From an uncultured Bacilli bacterium (GTDB taxonomy: Bacteria > Bacillota_I > Bacilli_A > RF39 > UBA660): a DNA stretch of 58,605 nt. Shown one piece after another: positions 7,022 to 17,319 of the stretch. The notes beneath the pieces were generated by a model that was not told the DNA's origin, made no database searches, and worked only from the letters and a program-made list of their open reading frames with translations. Location of the stretch: contig CANQIL010000006.1 in NCBI GenBank assembly GCA_947624045.1, positions 1 to 58,605 on the forward strand, in the 5' to 3' direction. The first letter of the stretch is position 1. Every line of letters begins with the position of its first letter. Both the position numbers and the translations under genes were made by a program.

Positions 7022-9256
7022 TTAATTATCAAAAAAATCATCAAAGAATTCATCGTCATCATCTAAATCATCAAGACTTAAGTTACTATTAACTTTTTCT
7101 TCAACGTGATTTTCATCCATTTTATCAAAAACATCACTAATCTTTTCTTCTTTAGTTTCTTTTTCTTGAATAACTTCTTCTTTTGTAATTTCTGCTTCTT
7201 TCTGTTTTCTTTCAGCTTCTTGAGCTTCTTTTTCTTCTTTTTCTAATTCAGCAATTTTAGCATCAATCTTTTTAACTAGCTCATCTACATCAAAACCTAA
7301 ATCATCATTATTACTGCTACTATTATTCTCAAAAGAACTTTCAAATGGTAAATTATTTTGCGTTTTTTTATTATCTTCTCTTACAAAAGGCTCATTACTT
7401 CTAGTTAAAAAATCAGGTATTTTAACTTCATCATTTTTATTTTCTTGTCTTCTCATCATATCAAAAGGAGATGGAAATGGACTAGGTGGTATCATTCCTG
7501 GTATATTTTTATCATCACCCTCATCAGCTGAATTCATCATTTCTAATAATTTTTTCTTTTTTTGATTTTTAACAAATTCTTTTATATCAAAAACATGTAC
7601 TTCCTGTTTTTCTCTACTAGGATAAGTAGCTTTTGGATAAGTCTTACCCCAATTTAATTTATAATTTGGTGTTCTTTTCGTTCTAAATGGCTGTTTTCTA
7701 AGTCTTAAAATGATACATTCATTTTCTTTCATTCTTTGTAAATCAGAAACTGTTACTAATGGTGTTGAAGCTGTCTTATCATCTTTTTTGGATTTTTCTT
7801 CACCACACATTTTAGATATTTCTTCCAAAGCTTTTAATTCAGTAGTAATTAAGTAAATAATATTACCACAGTTACCTCTTATAGTTTCGGCATCTTCCTT
7901 ACCATAAGTAGAATCTAATTGCGCAAAGTTTTGTATAATCATGGTAAAACGAATTAATCTTGAACGAGCAGCCGTAATCATAGTTGTTACATCTTTTAAA
8001 GGAGGCATATTAGCAAACTCATCTAGAATAAAGTTTGTTCTAACAGGTAGTTTTCCACCATGTCTTTGGGCAACATCTATTAATGTTTCATAAATTTGTT
8101 TTAAAAGTATTGTTACTAAGGAATGATACGTCTTCTTTTCATCTTGTATTACTATAAAAACAGCGGTTGGCCTTTCGCTAATACTTTCAAGATTTATATC
8201 ACTATGGGAAAGCATTTCACTTAAATTATCACGAGAAGCAAACAATTTAACTTTTTGCTTAAATACAGATAAAATACTTCCTTTTGTTTCATTTGGAGCC
8301 ATTATGGTACTTGATGCATTTATGGCGGCAGCACTGTTAGGGTCTTTAGCATTAAAATATTCTTTTATATATGTAGAGCCTCCAAATTTTTCTTCACCAA
8401 CGGTAGTCATTACGGAAATACTATTAATATTTATTTCTTCTGGCTTAGCATCTTCAAATAAACCTAAAGCTACTCCGGAAAAGTAATCAGCAGATGTTTT
8501 TTCCCAAAAGGGATCCGCATTTTTATTAGAGTCATCATACAAAATATTTAAAGCTAAGTCATCTAATAACTCAATAGCTTTATCTTGATTACCTGCTTTA
8601 TACATTGCATATGGCAAAGTCATAGGATTCCATGAATTACCATTTTGGGGGTCACGGAAATTTAATAGTAAAATTTGATAACCTTTATCTCTAAGCATTT
8701 CGGCTGTGTTTTCGTAAATTTCACCCTTAGGGTCAGTAATAATCATAGACTCCCTAGCTTTAGCTAAACTATTTACTTGGGGAAAGACAACTGTCTGAGT
8801 TTTACCAGAACCAGTCGCACCAATAACTAAAGTATGATATTCACTATTATCAACCCACATTTCTTTTTCATTAAGAATGATAGGTACTCCAGCTGCTTTA
8901 CTAGTCTTATCTATTATTGATACAGCTTCTAATTCAGCTTGAATTTCTTTTTCTTTAGCCCATCTTGAATAACCTTTATCTTTTTTATCTGTTGTAATAC
9001 CAAAACCTTTTTCTCTTTCAAAGAAAATAGAACTTACACTAACAAATAAACCAATTAAAAATAAAATATAAAAAACAATAGTAGAAAAGATATATTCACT
9101 AGAAAAAGCCGGAAAAGGATTCAATCCTGACAAATGTCCTTCACTAGCAAACGTAGATAAATTAACAACACCTATTGCGACTATATATAATAAAAATATG
9201 GCAAATATTATAAACATTAATAAATCTTCTGGATCAGCCCGAAATTTAAATTTCAT
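7022..9256 (-). CDS. virD4: VirD4/TraG-type coupling ATPase
   Basis: A 744-residue type IV secretion coupling protein. Two N-terminal membrane helices (about 12-35 and 54-78) are followed by the ATPase with Walker A GATGSGKT (146-153), IITDPKGEI (172-180) and Walker B FILDEFANMP (409-418). The family recruits substrates and drives them through the T4SS. The C-terminal 150 residues or so are an acidic, Glu/Lys-rich, probably disordered tail ending in an Asp/Phe cluster. It lies with VirB4, VirB6-like and PrgI-like genes but no relaxase, so substrates may be proteins. Gene name is by family, not by orthology to Agrobacterium. Confidence 0.9.
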   Translation of the reverse strand: MKFKFRADPEDLLMFIIFAIFLLYIVAIGVVNLSTFASEGHLSGLNPFPAFSSEYIFSTIVFYILFLIGLFVSVSSIFFEREKGFGITTDKKDKGYSRWAKEKEIQAELEAVSIIDKTSKAAGVPIILNEKEMWVDNSEYHTLVIGATGSGKTQTVVFPQVNSLAKARESMIITDPKGEIYENTAEMLRDKGYQILLLNFRDPQNGNSWNPMTLPYAMYKAGNQDKAIELLDDLALNILYDDSNKNADPFWEKTSADYFSGVALGLFEDAKPEEININSISVMTTVGEEKFGGSTYIKEYFNAKDPNSAAAINASSTIMAPNETKGSILSVFKQKVKLFASRDNLSEMLSHSDINLESISERPTAVFIVIQDEKKTYHSLVTILLKQIYETLIDVAQRHGGKLPVRTNFILDEFANMPPLKDVTTMITAARSRLIRFTMIIQNFAQLDSTYGKEDAETIRGNCGNIIYLITTELKALEEISKMCGEEKSKKDDKTASTPLVTVSDLQRMKENECIILRLRKQPFRTKRTPNYKLNWGKTYPKATYPSREKQEVHVFDIKEFVKNQKKKKLLEMMNSADEGDDKNIPGMIPPSPFPSPFDMMRRQENKNDEVKIPDFLTRSNEPFVREDNKKTQNNLPFESSFENNSSSNNDDLGFDVDELVKKIDAKIAELEKEEKEAQEAERKQKEAEITKEEVIQEKETKEEKISDVFDKMDENHVEEKVNSNLSLDDLDDDDEFFDDFFDN

Positions 9257-9310
9257 AGTACGTCTTCCTTTCTAATACATTATTATATCTTAAAAAGTCT
9301 AAACTGTCTA

Positions 9311-10093
9311 TTATTGGTTAGATATAATTATTTTAAAACTACCATCAGTAAATCTATATAGCATATTAACTTCTTCTTTAATACTATATCTTCCACAACT
9401 AAGTATTATTTCATAAGTTTTATCATTATCTATATCTAAAAAATAATTAAAGTAAGGTTTACATTCTTTATAATCTAAATTATTATCAGAAATATCTCTA
9501 TATATATAATAAATTTCTTGATTCTTTACCATAAAGACAATTGAAAATAATACATCGGGAATAAACTCATCACTAAAAGCATTACTAATTAAGTAAAAAT
9601 CTTCTACTATACCATCATTATCTATATCAATACTAGTCTTAGTACTTGTTGTAAAATTTGCATTAATACTCAAGTTATTTTCTTTTAATACTTCATAAAT
9701 ATAAGTAAAATCAGATATTTCTTCTTCCTTAAAATTTAAAACTTTTATATTATGATTTGTTTTATAAGCTAAAAATTTACCAGTAAAGGGAACAGCTTCT
9801 TTATTTTTATCAAAGATATACCATTTATCACTATGCCAAACATACTTTTCACCTAGACTTTCATTATCTACATAAATATTAAATTTTTGCCAATTAAGTT
9901 TATCTATAGAACTTTTACTAGTAATATTTATCCATTTTTTCTTAGAAAGACTCCAAATAGTATTATCTCCTACCATAATAGTAGTTGTATATTTTTCTTG
10001 TTTTAGATTATCCTTTCCCCAAATTAGGAATAAAGCTAAAAAGTAAACTACTAGTATAATTAATATAATTAGATAAGTTCTTTTCTTTCTCAT
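9311..10093 (-). CDS. Membrane-anchored protein with Ca-binding-like repeats, unknown function
   Basis: A 260-residue protein: basic start, one membrane helix (about 7-25), then an outer domain. Two Asp-rich loops, DIDNDGIVEDFYL (about 152) and DIDNDKTYEIIL (about 222), look like FG-GAP/VCBS or EF-hand-like calcium loops. The gene sits between virD4 and the wall hydrolase gene, with GGAGAA before ATG, and belongs to the same transcription direction. I do not recognise a family; a T4SS accessory role is inferred only from position. Confidence 0.5.
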   Translation of the reverse strand: MRKKRTYLIILIILVVYFLALFLIWGKDNLKQEKYTTTIMVGDNTIWSLSKKKWINITSKSSIDKLNWQKFNIYVDNESLGEKYVWHSDKWYIFDKNKEAVPFTGKFLAYKTNHNIKVLNFKEEEISDFTYIYEVLKENNLSINANFTTSTKTSIDIDNDGIVEDFYLISNAFSDEFIPDVLFSIVFMVKNQEIYYIYRDISDNNLDYKECKPYFNYFLDIDNDKTYEIILSCGRYSIKEEVNMLYRFTDGSFKIIISNQ

Positions 10094-10102
10094 AATTTCT
10101 CC

Positions 10103-12493
10103 TTAATTTACCATAAAGTAAGCATATTGACTTGTATTTTTCCAAGAGTATTGTCCCCACATATCTGTTGATTCACTACCTGGGTCCATCATTAGAATAG
10201 TATCTCCTGATAGGCCATCTATCGCAACCCAGTGTTGACCAGTTGAACCTTTGACCTCAGCTACAACATAAAAGCCCCTATCTAATAGTCCTTTTAGTGT
10301 ATTTAGTTTTTCGTTTTTACTTAAATTAACGACATTTACTTTACCTTGATAAGTAAAGTTAGGAGCTGCACTTGTTACACTATTCCACATAAAGTTAGCG
10401 CCGCTAAAACCGTTATGAGTATTTAAGTGCTCTACAAAACTACCGGGATTAAAGTCATCTATTGTTGTATCTACTCCACTCTTCGCAATTAACATAGAAA
10501 CAGATGTAACTAAACAACCAGCACTTTTTATTGTTTCACTACTACTTCCTAAAGGAACATCAACCCATGGACCTTTATATTGTTTCCAACTAGCAAATGG
10601 TCCACTAGAAGCACTGCCACTACATGAATCATCACCATTATTACAACTAGCTTTTTCAATATCACTAGCTCCATAATTTCTAGAACTACTATTATATATT
10701 TGCATAAGTATTTGCTTATAGTCTAATCCTTTATTTGCTAAATCTTTAAATTTATTTTGGTCACTACTTAAAAAACCAGCATTAATTATATATCCTTGAT
10801 TATTAACAAGTACTTCTCCTTGCACTTCAGCAGCTAAAGCTCTTAAACGATGATTTTCAGCAAGAGCAGGATTTGTACGTACAGCACCAGGAACAATACC
10901 GCTTCTAACAATACCTCCTTGGCCATCACCACCACCCATGTAAGAGCAACCTTCATCAACATTACAAAATACTTGGTCAGATACACAAGACGCTATTTGT
11001 AAAACCCACTGTCCATTTTCTTCCGCTAATTTTTTACCATTGGCATTTCCCATAGCTGTAGGACGAGCTAAAGCATAACTCCTAGCTGCCACCATTTGCG
11101 CTTTAATAGCTTCATCAGGATAACCTGTACCAACTTCAGCATAAGCAACACCCATAACATAATCTTCAAAAGGAACTAGTGGCTGGTCAATTGGTGTATT
11201 ATCATTACCATTACCATAGGCTCCTCCACATTCCATCAAACGTACCATTAAATTAGATACATTCATACTTTTACTAACATTACCTCTAATTGGTATATAA
11301 AATCCTTTTATATCATAAACACAACTACCAATAGAAGCACAGACTGTATCACTTTTTTTACCAATCATACTATAAAAATCTTCCATATAATCAAAAATTT
11401 CTTCAACAATTGCTTCTCTTTCTGCATCAGTAGTTTCAGGTGCATATTTAGGAATTAAATAATTAATCAAATTTTCTTTAAAAGTATCCTCATCATAACT
11501 ATTTCCTAAAAACATACAATCAGCTATATCTTTAATAACTTCATATGTCATATCATCATAAGAATACTTTACTACATCTGAAAAAAACACAGTATAAACA
11601 GATGCTATTTTTAAAACATCAACATTTTTTCCCGATGCTTGATATTCTAATTTAATATCATTTATTCTATTATAAAAATCATTAGCTCTTTCATCAGAAA
11701 TTTCAAAATCTATATTCCCAATTTCTTCTCCAGCAGTGAAAACTGCTCCAAGGGCATCTATAAAACTACCTACTCCACTAAATACACTACTAACTAAAAC
11801 AATTATTATAATACCTACAATTAATATAGGTGTAATTAAAAGAGTAACTTTCAAAGCTAAAGACATAGTAACTTTACCAATTGCTTTACCTGTATTATTA
11901 CTATTTTCTTCAGTATCATTATCATCATCTAAAAAACTTTTACGTTTTTTCCTAGTAAAGGGTCCTAACCCCGCAATATTTGGTCCATCATTACTAACTT
12001 TTCCACTTTTATCATCATTAGAAACTTTATTATTACTTTGTAAACTATTATCTCCAGATGAACGAAGAGAACTACCCACTTGTCCTCCTCCATTAGATTT
12101 TATATCATTTGTAACATTTTCATTTGAAATACCTTTATTACCATTTTTACTATTATTTTTTACAGGCTCATCTTTACCTAAAGCACCCATATTATCTAAT
12201 TTTTTTGTAGCTCTACTCATACCAGGAATGTTGTTTAAAGTTTGTCCACCTTTATTTATTAAATTTTGCCCAGCTTTAGTTTTAGATGCTAATTGAACAG
12301 CTTTTTTACCTAAAGGTCCACCAAAATAAGCACCTGCTGTTTCTGCTGCTCTTTTTACAGCTTTAGCAGATGCTTTTTCCCTATTTTGGCGTTCTCTATC
12401 TTTACTAGAAGGAAGGCTTGTGCCATTACTAGTAGTATTAGTATTATTATTCATATTATTATTTTGCGTATTTCTTCTACTTTCATATGGCAT
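10103..12493 (-). CDS. SpoIID-like plus C39-like cell-wall hydrolase of the secretion system
   Basis: A 796-residue protein. Residues 1-205 are a low-complexity Asn/Ser/Lys-rich, presumably cytoplasmic region; a membrane helix spans about 212-238. A SpoIID-type domain follows (about 440-590) with AEVGTGYPDEAIKAQ and MVAARSYAL; Glu453 corresponds to the conserved glutamate of SpoIID, a lytic transglycosylase. The C-terminus (about 636-796) is a C39-like cysteine peptidase fold with SAGCLVTSVSML (Cys660), GQHWVAIDG (His754) and an Asp near 769. Position next to VirB4 suggests the VirB1-like job of opening peptidoglycan. The combination of domains is unusual. Confidence 0.8.
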   Translation of the reverse strand: MPYESRRNTQNNNMNNNTNTTSNGTSLPSSKDRERQNREKASAKAVKRAAETAGAYFGGPLGKKAVQLASKTKAGQNLINKGGQTLNNIPGMSRATKKLDNMGALGKDEPVKNNSKNGNKGISNENVTNDIKSNGGGQVGSSLRSSGDNSLQSNNKVSNDDKSGKVSNDGPNIAGLGPFTRKKRKSFLDDDNDTEENSNNTGKAIGKVTMSLALKVTLLITPILIVGIIIIVLVSSVFSGVGSFIDALGAVFTAGEEIGNIDFEISDERANDFYNRINDIKLEYQASGKNVDVLKIASVYTVFFSDVVKYSYDDMTYEVIKDIADCMFLGNSYDEDTFKENLINYLIPKYAPETTDAEREAIVEEIFDYMEDFYSMIGKKSDTVCASIGSCVYDIKGFYIPIRGNVSKSMNVSNLMVRLMECGGAYGNGNDNTPIDQPLVPFEDYVMGVAYAEVGTGYPDEAIKAQMVAARSYALARPTAMGNANGKKLAEENGQWVLQIASCVSDQVFCNVDEGCSYMGGGDGQGGIVRSGIVPGAVRTNPALAENHRLRALAAEVQGEVLVNNQGYIINAGFLSSDQNKFKDLANKGLDYKQILMQIYNSSSRNYGASDIEKASCNNGDDSCSGSASSGPFASWKQYKGPWVDVPLGSSSETIKSAGCLVTSVSMLIAKSGVDTTIDDFNPGSFVEHLNTHNGFSGANFMWNSVTSAAPNFTYQGKVNVVNLSKNEKLNTLKGLLDRGFYVVAEVKGSTGQHWVAIDGLSGDTILMMDPGSESTDMWGQYSWKNTSQYAYFMVN

Positions 12494-12520
12494 AATACAT
12501 CACCTTACTTCTTTTTTATT

Positions 12521-14311
12521 TTAAAATCCTCCACCACTACCAAATGAATCTAATTCTTCTTGCGTAACCGCAATATTTATTCGCATACGTCTATTTCCAC
12601 AAACAAACAATGCCTCACCTTGTGAATAATGTTTAATGCTTTCTTTTTCACTATCGTTTAAATCTATTAATAAGGCTAAGTCTTCAACAGCTTGTTTTCT
12701 AAGGCCCATTACTAAGTAATAAGATGAGTTATCAAAGATAGCCTTACCTTGCGTAATAACAGCTTTATCAGCAAAGTCACTTGGTTGCTGAGTAATTATT
12801 ATAGTACCAGTATTATATTTACGAGCCCGTCTTTGGACTTGAGCTAAGAAGTCAGCACCCAAAGCATTATTATCACCAAGTAAAACATGAGCTTCATCTA
12901 TCATTAAAACAGTATCTACATTATAGTCTAAGCAAAGTCCCCAAGCATATTTCAAAACATTAAAGAATAAAGCATTTCTAACGGTTGAATCACTATTCAT
13001 TAATTCTTTAATATTAAAAACCATAAAGTCACTATCTTTACGAATCGTCGTATGTCCATCAAAATAAAATTTTAATTCATTTACAATAGGACGAATCTTT
13101 AATTCAAGACGTTCCATTATATCTCTTTCTTGCGTTTGCTCTGTCATAGACATTAAACGTCCTCTAATAGTCGCATATACATCACTAAATGTTGGATAAT
13201 CACTTGATGTATATCTTGAAAAATCAGTATTAAAATCTATTCCAAAACGTCTATAAGTATCTTGAACAACTTCACTAAACATTGTTAAGACATCTTCCTC
13301 TATTGATGGGTCATAATATTTCATAAAAGCTTTTAAGAATTGCAAAGTCCTAGTTAAAACAGTATAACCTAAACCTTGTTTTATTTCTTCTTCATCAGCA
13401 TCAATTACTACTTCTAAGGGATTAATAAGTCCAAACTCGCCACCTTTAGCAATATCAACTATATCTCCTCCATAAGTTCTAGCAATCTCTCTATACTCAT
13501 CTTCTGGGTCAATTATGACTATTTGACAACCATTTCTAATATGTGTTCTAAGCATTAATTTAGCAGCTGTTGATTTACCTGAACCAGAGGTACCTAAAAT
13601 AATCATATTAGCATTATTTCTATTATTTTCTTTTCTTATTTTGTATAAGAATTGATTAAATAAAATTACTCCTCCGGAAAAATCTACTCCTAATAAAGTG
13701 GAAAGTCCCGGGTCTTTGATACTATCAAATATAAAGGGATACATAGCTGAAATCGTAACAGATGGTATAGGTGTTCCTATTCTTTGTTCTACATCTTGAG
13801 CTGGAAAGATTGGTATAATTGATTTTAATACTTTTTCTTGTTCAAAACGTAAAGAAATAGCTTTTAATTCCATAGCATCCAAATAATTTTTAACGTTTAC
13901 TTTTTTTAGTTCTAATTCTTCTTTAGTATCAGCAGTAATCATTATGTGCATTTGAAAATCAAAGATACGAGCTTGACTACCAGCTAACATAGAAGTAAAA
14001 TATTCCAAACTCTCGGCATCTTGTCTTATCCTTTCCCTTACTGTTTGGTCTCTTTCATTTTGATATCTCTCTTTTAATTCAGCTACTTGTTTATTAAGCA
14101 TTTTAGCCATATCTTGAAAAGGTACAGGAATATGCTTAACAACAACTTTAATACCAGACATATTTGTAAGAGATGATAAATAACCAGGCATAATGTACTT
14201 TGGATAAGATACTACTGTTAGAATTGTTGCATACTTATCACTAATTACGAACTCACTAGGAGAAAAATGTAAACCTTTAGGCGCTATTTGGCTTCTAAGT
14301 CCTGTACTCAT
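12521..14311 (-). CDS. virB4: VirB4-type ATPase, middle and motor domains (separate polypeptide)
   Basis: A 596-residue protein with Walker A GTSGSGKST (240-248), IVIIDPEDEY (265-273), Walker B VLMIDEAHVLL (468-478) and IIITQQPSDF (505-512): the VirB4/TraC motor. Residues 1-235 match the middle part of full-length VirB4 proteins. The usual N-terminal part is encoded separately just upstream (14308-14856), with ATGA overlap between the two. Both pieces are intact and coupled, so this is a split gene rather than a simple frameshift. VirB4 powers T4SS assembly and transport at the inner face of the membrane. Confidence 0.9.
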   Translation of the reverse strand: MSTGLRSQIAPKGLHFSPSEFVISDKYATILTVVSYPKYIMPGYLSSLTNMSGIKVVVKHIPVPFQDMAKMLNKQVAELKERYQNERDQTVRERIRQDAESLEYFTSMLAGSQARIFDFQMHIMITADTKEELELKKVNVKNYLDAMELKAISLRFEQEKVLKSIIPIFPAQDVEQRIGTPIPSVTISAMYPFIFDSIKDPGLSTLLGVDFSGGVILFNQFLYKIRKENNRNNANMIILGTSGSGKSTAAKLMLRTHIRNGCQIVIIDPEDEYREIARTYGGDIVDIAKGGEFGLINPLEVVIDADEEEIKQGLGYTVLTRTLQFLKAFMKYYDPSIEEDVLTMFSEVVQDTYRRFGIDFNTDFSRYTSSDYPTFSDVYATIRGRLMSMTEQTQERDIMERLELKIRPIVNELKFYFDGHTTIRKDSDFMVFNIKELMNSDSTVRNALFFNVLKYAWGLCLDYNVDTVLMIDEAHVLLGDNNALGADFLAQVQRRARKYNTGTIIITQQPSDFADKAVITQGKAIFDNSSYYLVMGLRKQAVEDLALLIDLNDSEKESIKHYSQGEALFVCGNRRMRINIAVTQEELDSFGSGGGF

Positions 14312-14856
14312 ACTGGCATCACCGTCCCAAATTCAGTTTGATTTCCCCCATTTAAGAAATTTTCAAGAACAAGTCGTAAATCAGAATTACTAATTTGTGA
14401 AGCATTAAGTCCACATTGCGCTAACCCATTTATCATCATTCTTACTCTTTTTTGTAACAAGTCTACATCTTTTGTTTTAAACATAAAGTAATATTCTGTA
14501 TCTACAACATTATTTCTAATAAAGGTTTCACCTTTATCTATATCTTGCATAATTAGCTTTCTAACAGCTGGAGATGATGTTTCATTTAAAAGTAGTTGCA
14601 TTTGTGACATATATACAGATATATCAACTGGCCTATCCGCAACAATTAGCCAAAATTCAAAATCAAGAGTATTATAAAAATTTCTCAAGCTAATTAAAAT
14701 ATTGTTTTGCATATCGCCATCTAAAATAAAGATATTCCTAGGCGTAATTTTAACACCACTTACTTTTTGATTATCTTTAGTAATAATCATATTATTTTGA
14801 ATTGCTTTTAAAGGCAACCAATCTTCCGTAAATCCACTATTTGTTTTTTTGGCCAT
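14308..14856 (-). CDS. VirB4 N-terminal domain as a separate protein
   Basis: A 182-residue soluble protein (WLPLKAIQNNMIITKDNQ..., RPVDISVYMSQM...) corresponding to the N-terminal domain of VirB4/TraC-type ATPases, which contacts the VirB3-like partner. It has no Walker motif. Its stop overlaps the start of the motor-domain gene by 4 bases, and its start overlaps the end of the PrgI-like gene by 20 bases, giving strong translational coupling. The split falls between domains, consistent with two subunits assembling one ATPase. Confidence 0.75.
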   Translation of the reverse strand: MAKKTNSGFTEDWLPLKAIQNNMIITKDNQKVSGVKITPRNIFILDGDMQNNILISLRNFYNTLDFEFWLIVADRPVDISVYMSQMQLLLNETSSPAVRKLIMQDIDKGETFIRNNVVDTEYYFMFKTKDVDLLQKRVRMMINGLAQCGLNASQISNSDLRLVLENFLNGGNQTEFGTVMPV

Positions 14857-15148
14857 TTTTATAACACCATCCTTTCCAACGATATGTCTGTCTATTTGTC
14901 AAGAATTCATATAATTCAATAATTATATTTAACATATTATGATAATAAGGAACAGGCATTACTAAAAAACCAGTTACTACAGCGGGGCTTAGTATTAATA
15001 TAGTAACCATAGTTGAACTTAAAGGCATCGTCGCCAACAAAAGTATTGTTACAAAGATACCACATCCAAAAATAGCTAAGTCCATTTTTCGAAATATACC
15101 CAATATTAATTGCCCTCTTTTAGTATTGGCCGGTATTAAATAATTCAC
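14837..15148 (-). CDS. PrgI/TcpE-like (VirB3-like) membrane protein
   Basis: A 103-residue protein with two central membrane helices (about 23-42 and 46-66) and the C-terminal signature NRQTYRWKGWCY, typical of the PrgI/TcpE families that stand in for VirB3 in Gram-positive T4SS. The start is GTG at 15148 behind GGGAGTGTGA. It lies immediately upstream of the VirB4 N-domain gene, the usual VirB3-VirB4 order, and overlaps it by 20 bases. Confidence 0.8.
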   Translation of the reverse strand: MNYLIPANTKRGQLILGIFRKMDLAIFGCGIFVTILLLATMPLSSTMVTILILSPAVVTGFLVMPVPYYHNMLNIIIELYEFLTNRQTYRWKGWCYKNGQKNK

Positions 15149-15167
15149 TTATATCACACTCCCTATT

Positions 15168-17288
15168 TTATTTTTTATTTTGGTCATTAGCAATACGCAT
15201 ACGTTGACGCATATTATTTTGTTGATTAGAAATAACTACATTAACAGCACCAACAGCTGCTCCATAAGTTAAAACATCATCAACTTTATAATTATCTTTA
15301 AAGTTCCTAGCTATAGAAGGGTCTATGCCCGAAACATTTACATCTCTAGCTGCACGTATAACATCTTGACGTTTCTTATATAATTTTTGTCCTTCACTAA
15401 TTAATGTTTCATAAGATTTACCACCAGCTTTAATATTATGACTATCAGCTTGATAATCTCCAACTTGCGCTTTTAAAGCATCGTCCATAAATGATTTTGT
15501 AAAAATATTGGCATCATAATCAGTACCATTAAGAGTAACTTTTCCATCGTGAGCTGAGGCAACTGCACGTTCAAGCTCTTCATATCGACCATTTATAGCC
15601 ATTCCATTATATGTGCCTAATCTTATAGCTCTACCATTAACTTTTGCTTCTTCTTCAAGAGCAGATTTCCAATCACCTTGTGCTTTCATCCAATCTTGTG
15701 CTCCTTTTAGTATATCATTTCCTCTAGAAGATAAGGTCTGACCAGTTAGTAAACCATAACCAGAACTAGTTAATCGTCCCACAGCTGTTGAGTGAGAAGC
15801 TCTTACAGCATTACGTTTTTGCATAGCTTCCATAGCATTTCTTAATGAATGGTCTTTAGCAGTTACAGCAGCTCTAACTCCCGTAGCACCACCAGCAATA
15901 GCTCCAACAATAGCTGACCCAACATTTCTTGCAACATTTCTTCTGCCCTCACCAGGATGTAACTCAGCATTTTCTTCTTTAGAAGCCACATAATTAGCAC
16001 GAGCAGAACCTACCATTCCAACAGCTGCAGCTCCAACACCAGCAACACCACCAAGCATACCTAAGCCACTGAATACTCCTTTTCCGGCATCTTCTTTCAT
16101 ACCTAAAACTTGTCGTATGAACTTAGGTGCTTGTCTAGCAAACATAAACAAACCTATCCAAATTGCTATAGCCGATAAAATACCAACCATACCACTACCA
16201 GTATTCATTACTATTCCATTAACTATCATATCTTGAACTAAATAAATAACAAAATAGATAATAGCTAGACGTACAAACAAATCAATATAAGTAGATGTAA
16301 GAGCTTTAACCCAAGAATTAAAGGCTCCATCTTTTGAACCCTTTGGATCCATATAACTAATTATTGGTATTGGCGCAATTAATCTCAAAACAGCAAGTTT
16401 TACTGCCCTAATTGCTATTTCAATTGTATAACTTAATAAAACAAATACGAAAATAAAAGCAACAACCGCTGAAATAATAGGCATATGAGCAAATACATAT
16501 TTTTTCTTTCCATATTTTTTAACGTACCAGTCTTCACTAGTATCAACAGAACAACTTTCTGTAAGCAAACTAATAATTTCACCTGGGTCAGCATCTATTC
16601 TTGTATATGCCTCTAAAATATCATCATCTATATCTTTACAGATTCTATTTTCATTTAGCATTTCTTCTGACCTACCATCATCAGGAGTAACCCGATATTC
16701 TTCAGGCACTAAATTTATTCTAATAAATCCTTTTAATATAGTAGCTGTAAAAATTCGTGAAGACCTTTTTAAACTTTCTGACTGTGACCCATCCCCACTA
16801 AATTCACTACCTTCAGATGAACCATCAGTTGTACCCAAAACTAATCTACCTAAAGTATTATTGGACAAGATTCTATGTTGTAGTGAATATAAAGTTCCAA
16901 ACAATAAGCCATTATTATTAACTTGTCTTTCGTACTCAGTAGTAGCTCCAGGAATACTAACAGGTACCAAAACTGTCAATAAGATAAGAGCCGTAATAAC
17001 ACGCGTAATAATAGACCCAATTCCCGACTTAGCTCCAAAAACTTCATCAGGATTAACAATCCCTCTTAATATAGTAACAGCAAGTTGAAAAATCATGAAT
17101 ACACCAATAATTAATTGAATTCTTTTATAAAAACCAAGAATAGTTGCATTATTAAATAAATCAGCAGAAGCTACATTAAAAAATATTTGATAAATTATAC
17201 CAAGTAACCAATATGCTGGCCTATCTAGAAATCCAGCAATCATTCTAAATATATTACCAAGCCAATCTGCCTTAGATGTATCAGTCAT
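15168..17288 (-). CDS. VirB6/TrbL-like polytopic channel protein
   Basis: A 706-residue protein. The first 400 residues hold several membrane helices, with a soluble loop about 140-270; the typical cluster of helices at about 275-395 contains VKLAVLRLIAPIPIISYMDPKGS. From about 400 onward it is an Ala/Gly-rich hydrophilic tail with amphipathic segments. This is the VirB6/TrbL layout, the T4SS inner-membrane channel. ATG at 17288 follows AGGTGAG; the in-frame GTG at 17297 overlaps that site. It is flanked by the VirB2-like and PrgI-like genes, a coherent T4SS core. Confidence 0.8.
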   Translation of the reverse strand: MTDTSKADWLGNIFRMIAGFLDRPAYWLLGIIYQIFFNVASADLFNNATILGFYKRIQLIIGVFMIFQLAVTILRGIVNPDEVFGAKSGIGSIITRVITALILLTVLVPVSIPGATTEYERQVNNNGLLFGTLYSLQHRILSNNTLGRLVLGTTDGSSEGSEFSGDGSQSESLKRSSRIFTATILKGFIRINLVPEEYRVTPDDGRSEEMLNENRICKDIDDDILEAYTRIDADPGEIISLLTESCSVDTSEDWYVKKYGKKKYVFAHMPIISAVVAFIFVFVLLSYTIEIAIRAVKLAVLRLIAPIPIISYMDPKGSKDGAFNSWVKALTSTYIDLFVRLAIIYFVIYLVQDMIVNGIVMNTGSGMVGILSAIAIWIGLFMFARQAPKFIRQVLGMKEDAGKGVFSGLGMLGGVAGVGAAAVGMVGSARANYVASKEENAELHPGEGRRNVARNVGSAIVGAIAGGATGVRAAVTAKDHSLRNAMEAMQKRNAVRASHSTAVGRLTSSGYGLLTGQTLSSRGNDILKGAQDWMKAQGDWKSALEEEAKVNGRAIRLGTYNGMAINGRYEELERAVASAHDGKVTLNGTDYDANIFTKSFMDDALKAQVGDYQADSHNIKAGGKSYETLISEGQKLYKKRQDVIRAARDVNVSGIDPSIARNFKDNYKVDDVLTYGAAVGAVNVVISNQQNNMRQRMRIANDQNKK

Positions 17289-17319
17289 TTTTCTCACCTC
17301 ACTTTACTTTTTTTATTTA

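Noticed and set aside
11736-12296. 186-codon plus-strand frame
   Set aside because: Antisense to the low-complexity N-terminal part of the SpoIID/C39 protein, no start signals.
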